A stretch of 64,000 nucleotides of DNA, from NCBI GenBank assembly GCA_028066055.1, contig JALCBY010000004.1:86402-150401 (forward strand), given 5' to 3'. Made by a program: the position numbers and the translations under genes. This DNA is from Hyphomicrobiaceae bacterium. Lineage in GTDB: Bacteria; Pseudomonadota; Alphaproteobacteria; Rhizobiales; Methyloligellaceae. The notes beneath the pieces are model-generated. The model saw only the letters and a list, made by a program, of their open reading frames with translations, was not told where the DNA came from and made no database searches. This document shows, piece after piece, positions 30,195 to 39,615 of this stretch (its first letter is position 1; each line of letters starts with the position of its first letter).

Positions 30195-31074
30195 TATTCT
30201 GCACCTGCTCGCGCAGCCGGTCGATGGCTGCCTTCAGTGCCAGACCGGCCTGCGTAATTTCGGTATCGTTGGATTTCGAACATATGGTGTTCGCCTCCCG
30301 ATTAAACTCCTGCGCCAGAAACTCGAAACGGCGTCCGACCGGCTCCTTCGCGTCAAGCAGATCTCTGGCAGCGGCGACATGGGCTCTCAGGCGTGCAATT
30401 TCCTCCTCGACATCCGCCTTCGCAGCGAGCAGAACCGCCTCCTGGTGGAGACGCTGCTCGTCGAAACTCGATGCCTCTTCCAACAGTCTTGAGACCTGCT
30501 CTCGAAGCCTGTTCGCAATCGCCTCCGGCGTGCGCGCCGGGGCCTGCTCGATCTGCCCAACGAGCATCTCGATCTCGGACACCAAGGCGCCAATCACCTC
30601 CGCCAGATGTCGCCCCTCTTCTCCGCGCGCCTGCCGGAGAGCCTCAAGCGCGGCCTCGAAGCTTACAAAGACGGCTTCCAGTCGCGCTTCCGTCTCGGCT
30701 TCGCCCTCCTCCTCTTCCACCATCTCGATGACGCCGCGCAAGGACAACAGACCGTCAAGCGCCGGCGGAGCCACATCGGCAATCTCGCGTGCCTTCTCGG
30801 CAGCTTCGGCAACCTGTCTGAACATGGTCTCGTTAAGCCGCGCTACAACATCGGAAGCATCGCGCTGCAACGACAGCGCGATTGTACAATTGCCACGCGT
30901 CAACTGCGCCTTGCAGGCCTCCCTCACGCGTTGTTCCAGCGGATCGTATCCCGGCGGGAGCCGCAACCGTATATCCAATCCACGTCCGTTGACGGTCCGG
31001 ATTTCCCAGGCCCAGCTGTACTGACCGTGGCGACCGTCACTGCGGGAAAACCCGGTCATACTATTCAGCGACAT
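30187..31074 (-). CDS. YicC family endoribonuclease-like protein
   Basis: YicC/YloC family protein, 295 residues from ATG 31074, which gives the family N-terminus MSLNSMTGFSRSDG. The N-terminal YicC domain ends around residue 155, and the DUF1732 C-terminal domain includes EVGRRFEFLAQEFNREANT-like sequence and CSKSNDTEITQAGLALKA. Recent work assigns endoribonuclease activity to E. coli YicC; whether that holds here is inference. Long stretches of Glu/Arg-rich helix fill the middle. It overlaps gmk by 8 bases and follows mltG by 165 bases. Confidence 0.9.
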   Translation of the reverse strand: MSLNSMTGFSRSDGRHGQYSWAWEIRTVNGRGLDIRLRLPPGYDPLEQRVREACKAQLTRGNCTIALSLQRDASDVVARLNETMFRQVAEAAEKAREIADVAPPALDGLLSLRGVIEMVEEEEGEAETEARLEAVFVSFEAALEALRQARGEEGRHLAEVIGALVSEIEMLVGQIEQAPARTPEAIANRLREQVSRLLEEASSFDEQRLHQEAVLLAAKADVEEEIARLRAHVAAARDLLDAKEPVGRRFEFLAQEFNREANTICSKSNDTEITQAGLALKAAIDRLREQVQNIE

Positions 31075-31194
31075 TATGGGACCCCCTGCCCCGGCAAGCA
31101 ATTTGAAGCCGACGACCACGCACAGGCGGCGCGTATCCGCGACTCATCCAACCCCGCAGGAACTGTATGTCGGGACGGGTCCGCCAACAAGCCG

Positions 31195-31216
31195 TCAACC
31201 GACAACCTTCGGTTGA
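31195..31216 (-). terminator. Hairpin between mltG and yicC
   Basis: Perfect 8-base stem TCAACCGA/TCGGTTGA with a six-base loop, about 24 bases past the mltG stop on the minus strand. There is no T run after it, so it may be a weak terminator, a processing site or only an mRNA-stabilising structure. Confidence 0.3.
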
Positions 31217-31239
31217 TTGACTGCTCGCCTTGGTCGGTT

Positions 31240-32760
31240 TTACCTGCCGGGCTTGCGTTTGGGCAAAGGCACTCCCGCGGACGCGCCCGGGCTAGCCGTC
31301 GCGGGGGCCGGGACTGCAGCCGCCGGAGCCGGTGCCGCGGCGGCGGGGGCCGACGGCGCGACCGGCGCAGCCACAGGATCACCGGGTTGCGGCAACCGGA
31401 TCGTCAGACCCTCGATGACGTTATTATCCACGCTTCCCGGAGCTGTTTCCGCCGATAGTCCGGAAATTGCGGGACTTGCCGTCAATTGGTTCGGTTGCGG
31501 TGCACCGGAGGGCTGTTGAGGCGCAGCTGCACCAGCGGGTGCCTGTTCGCCGCTGGCCGCCGCGGCGGCGGCAAGCGCCTTGGCCTTCGCTTCGGCTTCT
31601 GCCTTTTCACGCCTTTCCCGCTCGATCCTGCGCCACACGGCAACATTCTGATTGTGCTTGGCCAGGGTGGGCGCAAATGCGTGACCGCCGGTTCCGTCGG
31701 CCACAAAAAAGAGATCATTCGTCTCTGCCGGGTTGAGCACCGCCTCGATTGCCGCCCGGCCCGGATTGGCGATGGGCGTCGGGGTCAACCCCTTGATTTT
31801 GTAAGTATTGTAGGGCGTTTCGCGTTGCAGCTCGCTTCTGAGAATGCCGCGTCCGAGTTTGCCCTTGCCGCCGACAAGCCCGTAGATCACCGTCGGGTCG
31901 GACTGAAGCGGAATCCCCCTGTTCAGACGATTGACGAAAACCCCGGCTATGCGCGCGCGCTCGTCGGCGCGTCCGGTTTCCTTCTCGACGATCGAAGCCA
32001 GGATGATCGCTTCCTGCGGCGTCGACACGGGCAGTCCGGGCTTGCGCTTCTTCCACAGCCCGGCAACGAATTTCTGCTGTTCCGCCTGCATGCGGTCGAT
32101 CAGGTCCTGACGCGTCATATGGCGGGAAAACTTGTATGTATCGGGCAGCAACGTCCCTTCCTCAGGAACCGCCGCAATCTCGCCTTTGAGCATTTTGTGG
32201 TTGTTCAGCCGCGCCACGACCTGTTCGCTGGTCAAACCCTCCGGAATGCTCACCTTGTGGAGGACGGCGCGTCCCTCGACCATTTTGTCCAACACATCAC
32301 GCATGCTGGCGTGCTTGCGGATTTCATATTCTCCCGCCTTCAGATCCCCCTGCACGTTGAAGTAGTAGGCGCTTCCAACGAATGTGATCCGGTCGGAAAT
32401 GATGTTTTCGCGCTCCAGCCGCTCCGCAATTGCGCGAAGACCCTCACCCTTGGGGATCACGAAAACGGTCGAATGACCAAGCGGGCCCGGCGCATCGAAC
32501 TGCGTCTTTCCGTAATAGACCAATCCCAGAAAACCCAGAAAAGCGACAACCACCAGGGTCATCGCGCCATTCAGGAGCATCAGGAACGGGTGGGTACGCC
32601 TGCGCTTGCGCCCGCTCGGGGGCTCCGGCGCGCGCGCGGGCTCAAGGGCCTCCGCTGGACTGCGGGCCCGGAATCCGTCGTTTAGGTCATCGTTGGCCGC
32701 CATGGTGTTCAGCCCGTCTTTTGGACCGTCGCCATAGAGATAGTCGCCATGATTCGACAT
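31240..32760 (-). CDS. mltG: Endolytic peptidoglycan transglycosylase MltG
   Basis: Inner-membrane lytic transglycosylase that cleaves nascent glycan strands and helps set glycan length. 506 residues: a cytoplasmic N-terminus (about 1-60), one membrane helix (LLNGAMTLVVVAFLGFLGLV, about 62-81), a LysM-like region and the YceG domain with the catalytic Glu in ASIVEKETG. After about residue 400 comes an Ala/Pro-rich tail of low complexity ending in a basic PKRKPGR. This tail is longer than in enteric MltG (about 340 residues). It follows fabF by 96 bases, a conserved fabF-mltG order. Confidence 0.93.
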   Translation of the reverse strand: MSNHGDYLYGDGPKDGLNTMAANDDLNDGFRARSPAEALEPARAPEPPSGRKRRRTHPFLMLLNGAMTLVVVAFLGFLGLVYYGKTQFDAPGPLGHSTVFVIPKGEGLRAIAERLERENIISDRITFVGSAYYFNVQGDLKAGEYEIRKHASMRDVLDKMVEGRAVLHKVSIPEGLTSEQVVARLNNHKMLKGEIAAVPEEGTLLPDTYKFSRHMTRQDLIDRMQAEQQKFVAGLWKKRKPGLPVSTPQEAIILASIVEKETGRADERARIAGVFVNRLNRGIPLQSDPTVIYGLVGGKGKLGRGILRSELQRETPYNTYKIKGLTPTPIANPGRAAIEAVLNPAETNDLFFVADGTGGHAFAPTLAKHNQNVAVWRRIERERREKAEAEAKAKALAAAAAASGEQAPAGAAAPQQPSGAPQPNQLTASPAISGLSAETAPGSVDNNVIEGLTIRLPQPGDPVAAPVAPSAPAAAAPAPAAAVPAPATASPGASAGVPLPKRKPGR

Positions 32761-32856
32761 GATGAATTTATACCTTTTTCAACAGTAAAAATTCCACGTC
32801 AATTATGGCGAAAGGACGGTTGGTCGATACCGAAGGTTATCAGAAATTTGCGAGCT

Positions 32857-34122
32857 TCAGGCTTCGACGCGGCTGAAGATCAGAGAGGCATTGGTGCCGC
32901 CGAACCCGAAAGAGTTGCTGAGAACCGTGTCGATCTGACGCTCCCGCGCCTCGTGCGGAACCAGATCGATCACCGTTTCAACGGACGGGTTATCCAAATT
33001 GAGCGTCGGCGGCGCGATATTGTCACGAATGGAAAGCACCGAAAAAATCGTCTCTACCGCACCGGCTGCGCCCAGCAAATGGCCTATTGCGGATTTGGTC
33101 GACGACATGGCGAGTTTTCCGGCTGCATTGCCGAACAGACGCTCGACCGCGGCGAGTTCAATCTCGTCCCCCATAGGTGTCGATGTCCCGTGGGCGTTGA
33201 TATAATCAATGTCCGATGGTTCAAGGCCCGCGCGTTTGATCGCCGCCTGCATACACCGCATCGCCCCATCGCCCGACTCCGCCGGCGCGGTGATATGAAA
33301 GGCGTCTCCGCTCAGTCCGTAGCCGACAACCTCGCCGTAGATTTTCGCGCCCCGGGCCTGCGCATGCTCAAGTTCCTCCAGAACCACAATGCCGGCGCCC
33401 TCGCCCATCACAAATCCATCGCGGTCCTCGTCGTAGGGACGCGACGCGCGCTGCGGCTCGTCGTTGAAGTGTGTCGAGAGAGCGCGGCAGGCGGCAAAAC
33501 CTGCAATCGAAAGCCGGCAGACCGGTGATTCCGCACCACCGGCCACCATCACATCGGCATCATCCAGCGCAATCAGCCGCGCCGCGTCGCCAACGGCGTG
33601 GGCCCCCGTCGAACATGCGGTCACGACCGAATGGTTTGGCCCCTTGAGCTGATGACGGATCGACACCTGACCCGAGGCCAAGTTGATCAGCCGCCCAGGA
33701 ATAAAAAACGGGCTGATGCGGCGCGGACCCTTCTCGGCCATGAGAAGCGAGGTTTGCTCGATGCCCTGAAGGCCCCCGATCCCCGAACCGATCAGCACGC
33801 CCGAACGGGCCTGATCTTCATCAGATTCAGGATGCCAGTCGGCATCGTCCAATGCCTGATCCGCCGCGGCGACCGCGAAGGTGATGAAGTCATCGACCTT
33901 GCGCTGCTCCTTCGGCTCCATCCAGTCGTCGGGATTGTAGGTGCCGTCGGAGCCGTCGCCGCGCGGAATTTCGCACGCGACCTGGCAGGACAGATCGGAA
34001 ACGTCGAATGTTTCAATCCGCCGGGCCGCGTTGTCACCCGCCTTGATGCGCGACCACGTCTGCTCCACCCCGCAGCCGAGGGGTGAAACAATTCCCAGTC
34101 CGGTAATGACCACGCGTCGCAT
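32857..34122 (-). CDS. fabF: Beta-ketoacyl-ACP synthase II
   Basis: Condensing enzyme of type II fatty acid synthesis, about 421 residues. Active-site Cys is in VTACSTGAHAVGDA, the two catalytic His are in NAHGTSTPMGD and KSAIGHLLGAAG, and the C-terminal NSFGFGGTNASLIF is complete. I chose ATG 34122 (MRRVVITGLGIVSPLG) because it matches family N-termini; a GTG at 34134 would add four residues. acpP lies 144 bases upstream. Confidence 0.97.
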   Translation of the reverse strand: MRRVVITGLGIVSPLGCGVEQTWSRIKAGDNAARRIETFDVSDLSCQVACEIPRGDGSDGTYNPDDWMEPKEQRKVDDFITFAVAAADQALDDADWHPESDEDQARSGVLIGSGIGGLQGIEQTSLLMAEKGPRRISPFFIPGRLINLASGQVSIRHQLKGPNHSVVTACSTGAHAVGDAARLIALDDADVMVAGGAESPVCRLSIAGFAACRALSTHFNDEPQRASRPYDEDRDGFVMGEGAGIVVLEELEHAQARGAKIYGEVVGYGLSGDAFHITAPAESGDGAMRCMQAAIKRAGLEPSDIDYINAHGTSTPMGDEIELAAVERLFGNAAGKLAMSSTKSAIGHLLGAAGAVETIFSVLSIRDNIAPPTLNLDNPSVETVIDLVPHEARERQIDTVLSNSFGFGGTNASLIFSRVEA

Positions 34123-34266
34123 GATGAGTTTCACGCCTGATTAGTATGTCCGACCGGGCATACCTGCCGGACAGAATGACCGCCAGCCCGGACAGACGCG
34201 GTTCACCGCATCTCGCACCGCTACATCTACAGTGTCTTTGGTGGAATGGCGATCCCGAGTGCGAAC

Positions 34267-34503
34267 TTAAGAGCTGTTCTTCTCGAGAAACTTGATGGCG
34301 TCCCCGACCGTCAGGATGGTTTCAGCGGCATCGTCCGGAATCTCGCAACCGAACTCTTCTTCAAAGGCCATCACCAATTCGACAGTGTCCAGACTGTCGG
34401 CCCCGAGATCATCGATGAAGCTGGCGTTTTCAGACACCTTGTCCGCCTCAACGCCCAGATGCTCCACAACAATTTTGCTTACGCGTTCTGCAATGTCACT
34501 CAT
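34267..34503 (-). CDS. acpP: Acyl carrier protein
   Basis: Small acidic carrier of growing acyl chains, 78 residues. The phosphopantetheine attachment serine is in the DSLD motif ([20 protein letters not shown], Ser about 36). A GTGAGG ribosome binding site lies about 9 bases before the ATG, as expected for a highly expressed gene. It has its own 243-base upstream region after fabG, where separate promoter activity is likely. It sits between fabG and fabF in the usual fab order. Confidence 0.98.
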   Translation of the reverse strand: MSDIAERVSKIVVEHLGVEADKVSENASFIDDLGADSLDTVELVMAFEEEFGCEIPDDAAETILTVGDAIKFLEKNSS

Positions 34504-34746
34504 CTTATTGCCTCACCATAATCGTTCTCAAACTCCCGTTTTACCGGCGAACGCCAAAAGTTCACGCTGCGATACTCTAATTTTGGCCACAAGCCAAGCG
34601 GTTGATTGTCCGGGATTTGTGGACGGTCGGCTGTTTCTCTCCCCCCGAAAAGTGGCCGCTTCGTAACACACTTTATTGGGGTTGACCAGAATGCCCGTTG
34701 TCAGACCAAATTCCTGCACAATTCAATCGCTTACTCGCCCTTCGAT

Positions 34747-35484
34747 TTACGCCATCATCATTCCGCCATTCACGTGAAGCGTATGTCCGGTGACATAGCT
34801 TGCTTCATCGCTGGCCAGATAAATTGCCGCAGAAGCGATATCGTCAGGTTTTCCGAAAGTGCTTGTCGGAATCGCACTGTGAATAGCTTCAAGCTGTTTC
34901 TCGTTCAACTCAGCCGTCATCGGCGTTTCGATGAAGCCCGGGGCAATGCAGTTTGCGGTGATACCGCGGGTCGCGACCTCACGGGCGAGCGACTTCGTCA
35001 TTCCGATCATGCCGGCCTTCGAGGCTGCATAGTTCGGCTGTCCCGGATTGCCGATCATTCCGCTGATGGACGCGATATTGACGACGCGTCCGAAGCGCCG
35101 GCGCATCATCCCGCGCAGCACGCCGCGGGTAAGGGTGAAAACCGAGGTCAGGTTCACGGCGATCACGTCGTCCCATTCCTCGTCGGTCATGCGCATGTAA
35201 AGATTGTCACGGGTGATCCCGGCATTGTTGACGAGAATATCGACCTGACCGAGAGCTGCCTCGGCATCCTCCGCCAGCTTTCCGATAGCCTCGCGATCGT
35301 GCAGATCGCAGGGAAACGGATGGACGCCGTCGCCGATATCCGCGGCGAGTTCCTTCAGCCTCTCCTCGCGCGTACCGGAAATCGCGACAGTGGCGCCCTG
35401 CGCGCGCAGGCCGCGCGCGATGGCCTCGCCGATGCCGCCACTGGCGCCGGTCACGATCGCGCCTTTTCCAGTCAGATCAAACAT
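34747..35484 (-). CDS. fabG: 3-oxoacyl-ACP reductase
   Basis: NADPH-dependent SDR enzyme reducing 3-oxoacyl-ACP, 245 residues. It has the cofactor motif TGASGGIGEAIARGL (about 12-26), the NNAG motif (NNAGITRDNLYMRM) typical of FabG, catalytic Ser in ASISGMIG, and YAASKAGMIG with the YxxxK pair. The C-terminus TGHTLHVNGGMMMA is canonical. It starts 18 bases after the fabD stop. Confidence 0.97.
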   Translation of the reverse strand: MFDLTGKGAIVTGASGGIGEAIARGLRAQGATVAISGTREERLKELAADIGDGVHPFPCDLHDREAIGKLAEDAEAALGQVDILVNNAGITRDNLYMRMTDEEWDDVIAVNLTSVFTLTRGVLRGMMRRRFGRVVNIASISGMIGNPGQPNYAASKAGMIGMTKSLAREVATRGITANCIAPGFIETPMTAELNEKQLEAIHSAIPTSTFGKPDDIASAAIYLASDEASYVTGHTLHVNGGMMMA

Positions 35485-35502
35485 TGTTTCCGTTCCTTCC
35501 CG

Positions 35503-36453
35503 TCAGGCCGTCTTGAGATTTTCCGCGGCCGCCTCGACCTCATCCGGCGTCCCGACCGAAACTGCTTCCAGCGAACGCTCGATGCGTCGCGCAAGGCCCG
35601 TCAGAACCCGGCCGGCACCAACTTCATAGAGCGTTGTGACACCGGCACCGGCCATGTACAGGACCGACTCCCGCCACCTGACGGCCCCGGTGACCTGTTC
35701 GACAAGACGGGTCCGAATATCTTCAGGTTCGGTGACTTCCCCCGCAACGACGTTGGCGATGAGCGGGACTGCCGGGGCGTTGATCTCGACATCCGCGAGC
35801 GCCTCCGCCATGGCGTCCGCCGCGGGCTGCATCAGTGCACAATGGAAGGGCGCGCTTACCGGCAGCAGGACGGCGCGCCTCGCGCCGAATTCCGGTGCCA
35901 TTTCGACCGCCCGGTCGACAGCCGCCTTTGAACCCGAAATGACCACCTGGCCCGGTGCATTGTCGTTTGCCGCCTGGCAGACGTCACCGTCCGCCGCGGC
36001 GTCAGCGAGTTTCCGGGCGTCCGGCAGGTCCAGCCCGAGAAGAGCTGCCATCGCCCCCTCGCCCACCGGAACCGCGGCCTGCATGGACTGTCCGCGGACC
36101 TTCAACAGCCGCGCCGTATCGGCCAGGCTGAGCGCGCCGGATGCCGCGAGCGCGGAATACTCGCCAAGCGAGTGGCCGGCGACGAACTTCGCCGTGTCCT
36201 TTAGGGAAATCCCCTTCTCACTCTCCAGCACGCGCGCGGCCGCTACCGAGACGGCCATCAAAGCCGGCTGCGCATTCTCCGTCAGCGTGAGCGTGTCTTC
36301 CGGACCTTCCCAGGCAATTTGAGATAGATTCTGCCCCAGCGCCTCGTCGACTTCCTCAAAGACGCGACGCGCACTCTCATAGGTCTGAGCCAGCGCGGCG
36401 CCCATGCCGACCTGCTGACTTCCCTGACCCGGAAACGTATATGCAATCGTCAT
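35503..36453 (-). CDS. fabD: Malonyl-CoA:ACP transacylase
   Basis: Loads malonyl groups onto ACP, 316 residues from ATG 36453 (MTIAYTFPGQGSQQVGMG). The nucleophilic serine is in GHSLGEYSALAA and the catalytic His is in APFHCALM. An upstream in-frame start would add 32 Arg-rich residues not seen in the family. First gene of the minus-strand fab cluster, divergent from rpsF across 351 bases. Confidence 0.96.
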   Translation of the reverse strand: MTIAYTFPGQGSQQVGMGAALAQTYESARRVFEEVDEALGQNLSQIAWEGPEDTLTLTENAQPALMAVSVAAARVLESEKGISLKDTAKFVAGHSLGEYSALAASGALSLADTARLLKVRGQSMQAAVPVGEGAMAALLGLDLPDARKLADAAADGDVCQAANDNAPGQVVISGSKAAVDRAVEMAPEFGARRAVLLPVSAPFHCALMQPAADAMAEALADVEINAPAVPLIANVVAGEVTEPEDIRTRLVEQVTGAVRWRESVLYMAGAGVTTLYEVGAGRVLTGLARRIERSLEAVSVGTPDEVEAAAENLKTA

Positions 36454-36624
36454 TCTGACAATCCGGTACTCGCGGTGCGTGGAGGTTCTTCTGGGCCTTT
36501 GCCCACGTGAATTTCCGCGCCAAAGACACCGTTTACCCGTCCCTGTCAAGCATCTGCGCGATCAATAGTCGGTCACTGCCGGAATCTCCAGGAATCCCGG
36601 CCAACGATATGGTGCCGATAGCGC

Positions 36625-36652
36625 TTGCAATGCCGCGCCAAACGCTTATAAG
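36625..36652 (+). promoter_or_regulatory. Candidate sigma-70-type promoter for rpsF
   Basis: TTGCAA (36625-36630) and TATAAG (36647-36652) are separated by 16 bases. Transcription would start near 36659, giving a leader of roughly 145 bases before rpsF. The match to alphaproteobacterial housekeeping promoters is good but not experimentally based. Confidence 0.45.
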
Positions 36653-36726
36653 TGCGCCCATTCACAGCCCGGCTGGAGGCTGAACGGAAATCTTCCCATT
36701 TCCCGTGTCTCCGCTCTTTAGGGTCC

Positions 36727-36798
36727 CTTTTTTGAGCCTTTCCTTGACGTCGGCTCAAAGAGGCTTCGCGCCGGGCACGGAACATAAAAGGAAAGGCT
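36727..36798 (+). promoter_or_regulatory. rpsF leader with two mutually exclusive hairpins
   Basis: Hairpin A pairs TTTGAGCC (36731-36738) with GGCTCAAA (36752-36759). Hairpin B pairs AGCCTTTCCTT (36735-36745) with AAGGAAAGGCT (36788-36798). They share bases 36735-36738, so only one can form. The right arm of B contains the AAGGAAAGG Shine-Dalgarno sequence, 8 bases before the rpsF ATG, so B would shut translation off. Many bacterial rpsF leaders carry a site bound by the S6:S18 complex; this could be the local version. Confidence 0.45.
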
Positions 36799-36804
36799 GC
36801 ATCC

Positions 36805-37302
36805 ATGCCGCTTTATGAACATGTCTTGCTGGGACGTCAGGATATCTCGCCCCAGCAGTTTGAAGGACTGGTCGAATCTTACCAGGCGATCATCAAGGAC
36901 AATGGCGGTTCGGTCGAGAAGACCGAGCTGTGGGGTCTGAAAAACCTCGCCTACAAGATCAAGAAAAACCGCAAGGCACACTTCGCCCTCATGAACATCG
37001 ATTCCCCGCATGCGGCAGTCGCGGAGATGGAACGGCAGATGGGTCTGTCGACCGACGTCATCCGCTTTCTGACCCTGCGGGTCGACGAGCTGGAAGAGGG
37101 TCCTTCGGCCATGACGAAACGTGGCGACCGTGACGACCGTCGCGGAGGCCGCAGGGACCATCACCGGGACCGTGACTCGCGTCCTGCACCCGCGAAGCAA
37201 GCGGCTCCTGCACCTGCTGCGGAAGCGAAAGAGGGCTCTGCTGACGCAGCAGAGTCCGCCGACAGCAAGGAAACGGGCAAAGACGCCGGGAAAGAGGAGT
37301 AA
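36805..37302 (+). CDS. rpsF: 30S ribosomal protein S6
   Basis: Platform protein of the small subunit that binds as a heterodimer with S18. The conserved domain ([18 protein letters not shown] through about residue 105) is followed by a 60-residue tail, first Arg/Asp-rich ([20 protein letters not shown]) and then Ala/Glu/Lys-rich. Total 165 residues against about 95-135 in most bacteria; tails of this kind are common in Hyphomicrobiales. Its RBS is embedded in a hairpin. rpsR follows 5 bases later. Confidence 0.96.
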   Translation: MPLYEHVLLGRQDISPQQFEGLVESYQAIIKDNGGSVEKTELWGLKNLAYKIKKNRKAHFALMNIDSPHAAVAEMERQMGLSTDVIRFLTLRVDELEEGPSAMTKRGDRDDRRGGRRDHHRDRDSRPAPAKQAAPAPAAEAKEGSADAAESADSKETGKDAGKEE

Positions 37303-37307
37303 AGCGC

Positions 37308-37547
37308 ATGGCCACCGCACCGAGACGCCGCCCCTTCTATCGCCGGCGCAAGACCTGTCCCTTCTCGAGCGACACCGCTCCGAAGATCGACTACAAGGAC
37401 GTCAAGCTGCTGCAACGCTACGTTTCCGAGCGTGGCAAGATCGTGCCGAGCCGGATCACTGCCGTTTCGGCAAAGAAGCAGAGAGAATTGGCGAAAGCCA
37501 TCAAACGCGCGCGTTTTCTGGGCCTCATTCCCTACCTCATCAAGTAG
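37308..37547 (+). CDS. rpsR: 30S ribosomal protein S18
   Basis: Small basic ribosomal protein, 79 residues. The conserved core includes [27 protein letters not shown] and the C-terminal [20 protein letters not shown] followed by FLGLIPYL. It begins 5 bases after rpsF, so the S6-S18 partners are co-translated. A hairpin follows 34 bases downstream. Confidence 0.97.
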   Translation: MATAPRRRPFYRRRKTCPFSSDTAPKIDYKDVKLLQRYVSERGKIVPSRITAVSAKKQRELAKAIKRARFLGLIPYLIK

Positions 37548-37580
37548 GCCGACCCGGAGAGCGAACAAAACTGACCGACT

Positions 37581-37614
37581 GGTTGGGGCAGACATTCACG
37601 ATCTGCCTCTAACC
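37581..37614 (+). terminator. Hairpin after rpsR
   Basis: GGTTGGGGCAGA and TCTGCCTCTAACC can form a nearly continuous stem around a nine-base loop, 34 bases after the rpsR stop. No T run follows, so it may attenuate rather than end transcription into the DUF2232 gene. Confidence 0.3.
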
Positions 37615-37644
37615 GCACCAGACTAGGGCGGGACAGCTTACGGC

Positions 37645-38634
37645 ATGAACTCACCGATCGTTATAGGCGTTGGCGCCGGACTTGTGTCCGCCGTCCTGTT
37701 CGCATCGACGCTCACAAGCGGCTGGGCGATCCTGCTGTTTTACGTAACCGCCCTGCCCGGCTTCATAGCTGGGCTGGGCTGGGGCACCCAGGCCGTCGTC
37801 ACGTCCACACTCCTGGGTTCGGGCCTGGTGGGTGTTCTCATGGCGCCGCTTGCAGGCCTCGGATATTTCCTGACACTCGGACTGCCGACCACCGTCCTCT
37901 GCTATCTTGCATTGCTCGGCAGGCCTGCCAACGAGAACGCCGTCACCGAACATGGCGCGACACAGGCGTCCGGCGCAGGTCAGATAGAGTGGTATCCGGT
38001 CGGGCGCATCATCGCCTGGGCCACGCTCATGGCCGGCAGCATCGCTGCAATGAGCGTGCCGATGTTCGGCATGGACATCGAAACCTATCGCACCAATCTG
38101 CAGGAGATTCTGGACAAGACATTCTTCAGCCAGCTTCCCGAAGGAGCGCCGCCGGGCATGAACAAGGAGGACATGGCCCCGGTCATCGAGCTGCTCATTC
38201 GCACGCTCTCTGCGGCTTCGGCGATCGCGTGGCTGTCCGTGATGCTGTTGAACATGTGGACGGCGGCAAAGGTTGTTACGGGATCGGGTCGGGCAATCCG
38301 GCCATGGCCGGATTTCTCCACGATCACCTACCCGGCCTATTTCGCGCTCGGGTTTGTCGCATCCCTGCTCGGCACGTTTGCGCCCGGTATTCTCAGCATC
38401 ATCGCAACCGGTTTTGCCGGCGCATTTTTCCTGGCCTACGTACTGCTGGGTCTCGTGGTCCTGCACGTGCTCGCACGCAATTCGCCGTACAAGTTCGTGG
38501 CGCTTGGTGCGCTGTATCTCGGCATTTTCTTATTCGGCTGGGTGGCGCTGGTGGTCGCCGTCATCGGCATCGGCGAACCCATGTTTCGCTTGCGCGAGAA
38601 AGCCCGGGGTGCACCGCCGCCAGATAACGACTGA
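37645..38634 (+). CDS. DUF2232 domain integral membrane protein
   Basis: Multi-pass membrane protein of unknown function, 329 residues with about seven to eight hydrophobic segments (for example residues 5-25, 28-45, 65-90, 115-135, 190-210, 235-275 and 285-310). Its location between rpsR and rplI is where DUF2232 proteins are found across alphaproteobacteria. Some authors note resemblance to energy-coupling substrate-binding-type membrane proteins, but no substrate is known. The ATG at 37645 follows a GGGCGGGACAG stretch. Confidence 0.8.
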   Translation: MNSPIVIGVGAGLVSAVLFASTLTSGWAILLFYVTALPGFIAGLGWGTQAVVTSTLLGSGLVGVLMAPLAGLGYFLTLGLPTTVLCYLALLGRPANENAVTEHGATQASGAGQIEWYPVGRIIAWATLMAGSIAAMSVPMFGMDIETYRTNLQEILDKTFFSQLPEGAPPGMNKEDMAPVIELLIRTLSAASAIAWLSVMLLNMWTAAKVVTGSGRAIRPWPDFSTITYPAYFALGFVASLLGTFAPGILSIIATGFAGAFFLAYVLLGLVVLHVLARNSPYKFVALGALYLGIFLFGWVALVVAVIGIGEPMFRLREKARGAPPPDND

Positions 38635-38699
38635 TCATTCACACACGGAAACCGAAAAACACATCGAAAAACACAAACACGAAACATCGGAGAGACATC

Positions 38700-39404
38700 A
38701 TGCAAGTCATTCTTTTGGAACGGATCGGAAAGCTGGGGCAGATGGGCGATATCGTCACCGTCAAGGACGGTTTCGCGCGCAACTATCTCCTTCCTCAGGG
38801 GAAAGCCCTGCGTGCAACGGACGCCAACAAGGAGCGGTTCGAGAGCGAGCGCACGCAACTCGAAGCCCGCAATCTTGAACTCAAGACCGAGGCAGAGGGC
38901 GTCGCCGGCAAACTGGACAACCAGAGTTTTGTGGCCATTCGCCAGGCCGGTGACACGGGACAGCTCTACGGGTCCGTCTCGACGCGCGACATCGCGGACC
39001 TGATCACCGAAGCCGGGTTCTCGGTCGCTCGCCATCAGGTACAGCTCGACAAGCCGATCAAGATCCTCGGCGTTCATCCGCTGCGTGTCACGCTGCATCC
39101 CGAGGTGATCGTCACGGTGAATGTGAATGTTGCCCGCTCCGAGGACGAAGCGGAACGGCAGGCCCGCGGCGAAGACGTGACCGTCGAAGCCGAGGAGATC
39201 GAGGAAGAAGATACGATCGCCGCGGAAGAAGTGTTCGAAGACGAAGAACTCGCCAAGCAGGCCGAGGAATCACTCGAAGCGGATGCATCCGAAGAGACGG
39301 AGGAGAGTTCCGGGGAAGAAGCCGGCACCGACGCCGACAATGAGCCGGTCGGGGAAGCCGCCGAACAGCCTTCCGAGGATGAGGCGGAAACTCCCAAAGA
39401 GTAA
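38700..39404 (+). CDS. rplI: 50S ribosomal protein L9 with long acidic tail
   Basis: L9 binds 23S rRNA near the L1 stalk and helps maintain reading frame. The N-terminal RNA-binding domain ([24 protein letters not shown], in the first 24 residues, and [13 protein letters not shown]) and the C-terminal domain to about residue 148 are canonical. Residues from about 150 to 234 form an extremely Glu/Asp/Ala/Ser-rich extension. Bacterial L9 is usually about 150 residues; alphaproteobacterial versions are often longer. A GGAGAG ribosome binding site lies in an A-rich leader. Confidence 0.96.
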   Translation: MQVILLERIGKLGQMGDIVTVKDGFARNYLLPQGKALRATDANKERFESERTQLEARNLELKTEAEGVAGKLDNQSFVAIRQAGDTGQLYGSVSTRDIADLITEAGFSVARHQVQLDKPIKILGVHPLRVTLHPEVIVTVNVNVARSEDEAERQARGEDVTVEAEEIEEEDTIAAEEVFEDEELAKQAEESLEADASEETEESSGEEAGTDADNEPVGEAAEQPSEDEAETPKE

Positions 39405-39615
39405 GCGCGACTCTCCGCCGACCCCCAGGACCTGCCGCATGCCGGTTGCATTCAGACGCGGCCGGCGTGCACACTTGCCGCGACACCGCTGATTCGCCGC
39501 GGGACGCAAGCCCGGCAACTGTCTGAATTCACGCAATACACAGGCCCGCGCGTTTTATTTCGCACGGGCAGGCTTTCCCGTTCCGCGAATCAGATTTGTG
39601 CGTATTGTCGAAGAT

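Larger units (their letters stand above)
36454..36804. other. 351-base divergent region, fabD to rpsF
   Basis: No coding sequence is supported. The right half holds a plausible rpsF promoter (36625-36652) and a structured leader (36686-36798). A perfect GGAAAT/ATTTCC hairpin with a six-base loop lies at 36686-36703. The fabD promoter should be in the left part, but no clear -35/-10 pair stands out on that strand. Confidence 0.5.

Noticed and set aside
39544-39569. GCCCGCGCG/CGCACGGGC stem before dnaB as a terminator of rplI
   Set aside because: One mismatch and no T tract after the stem; it could equally be part of the dnaB leader.
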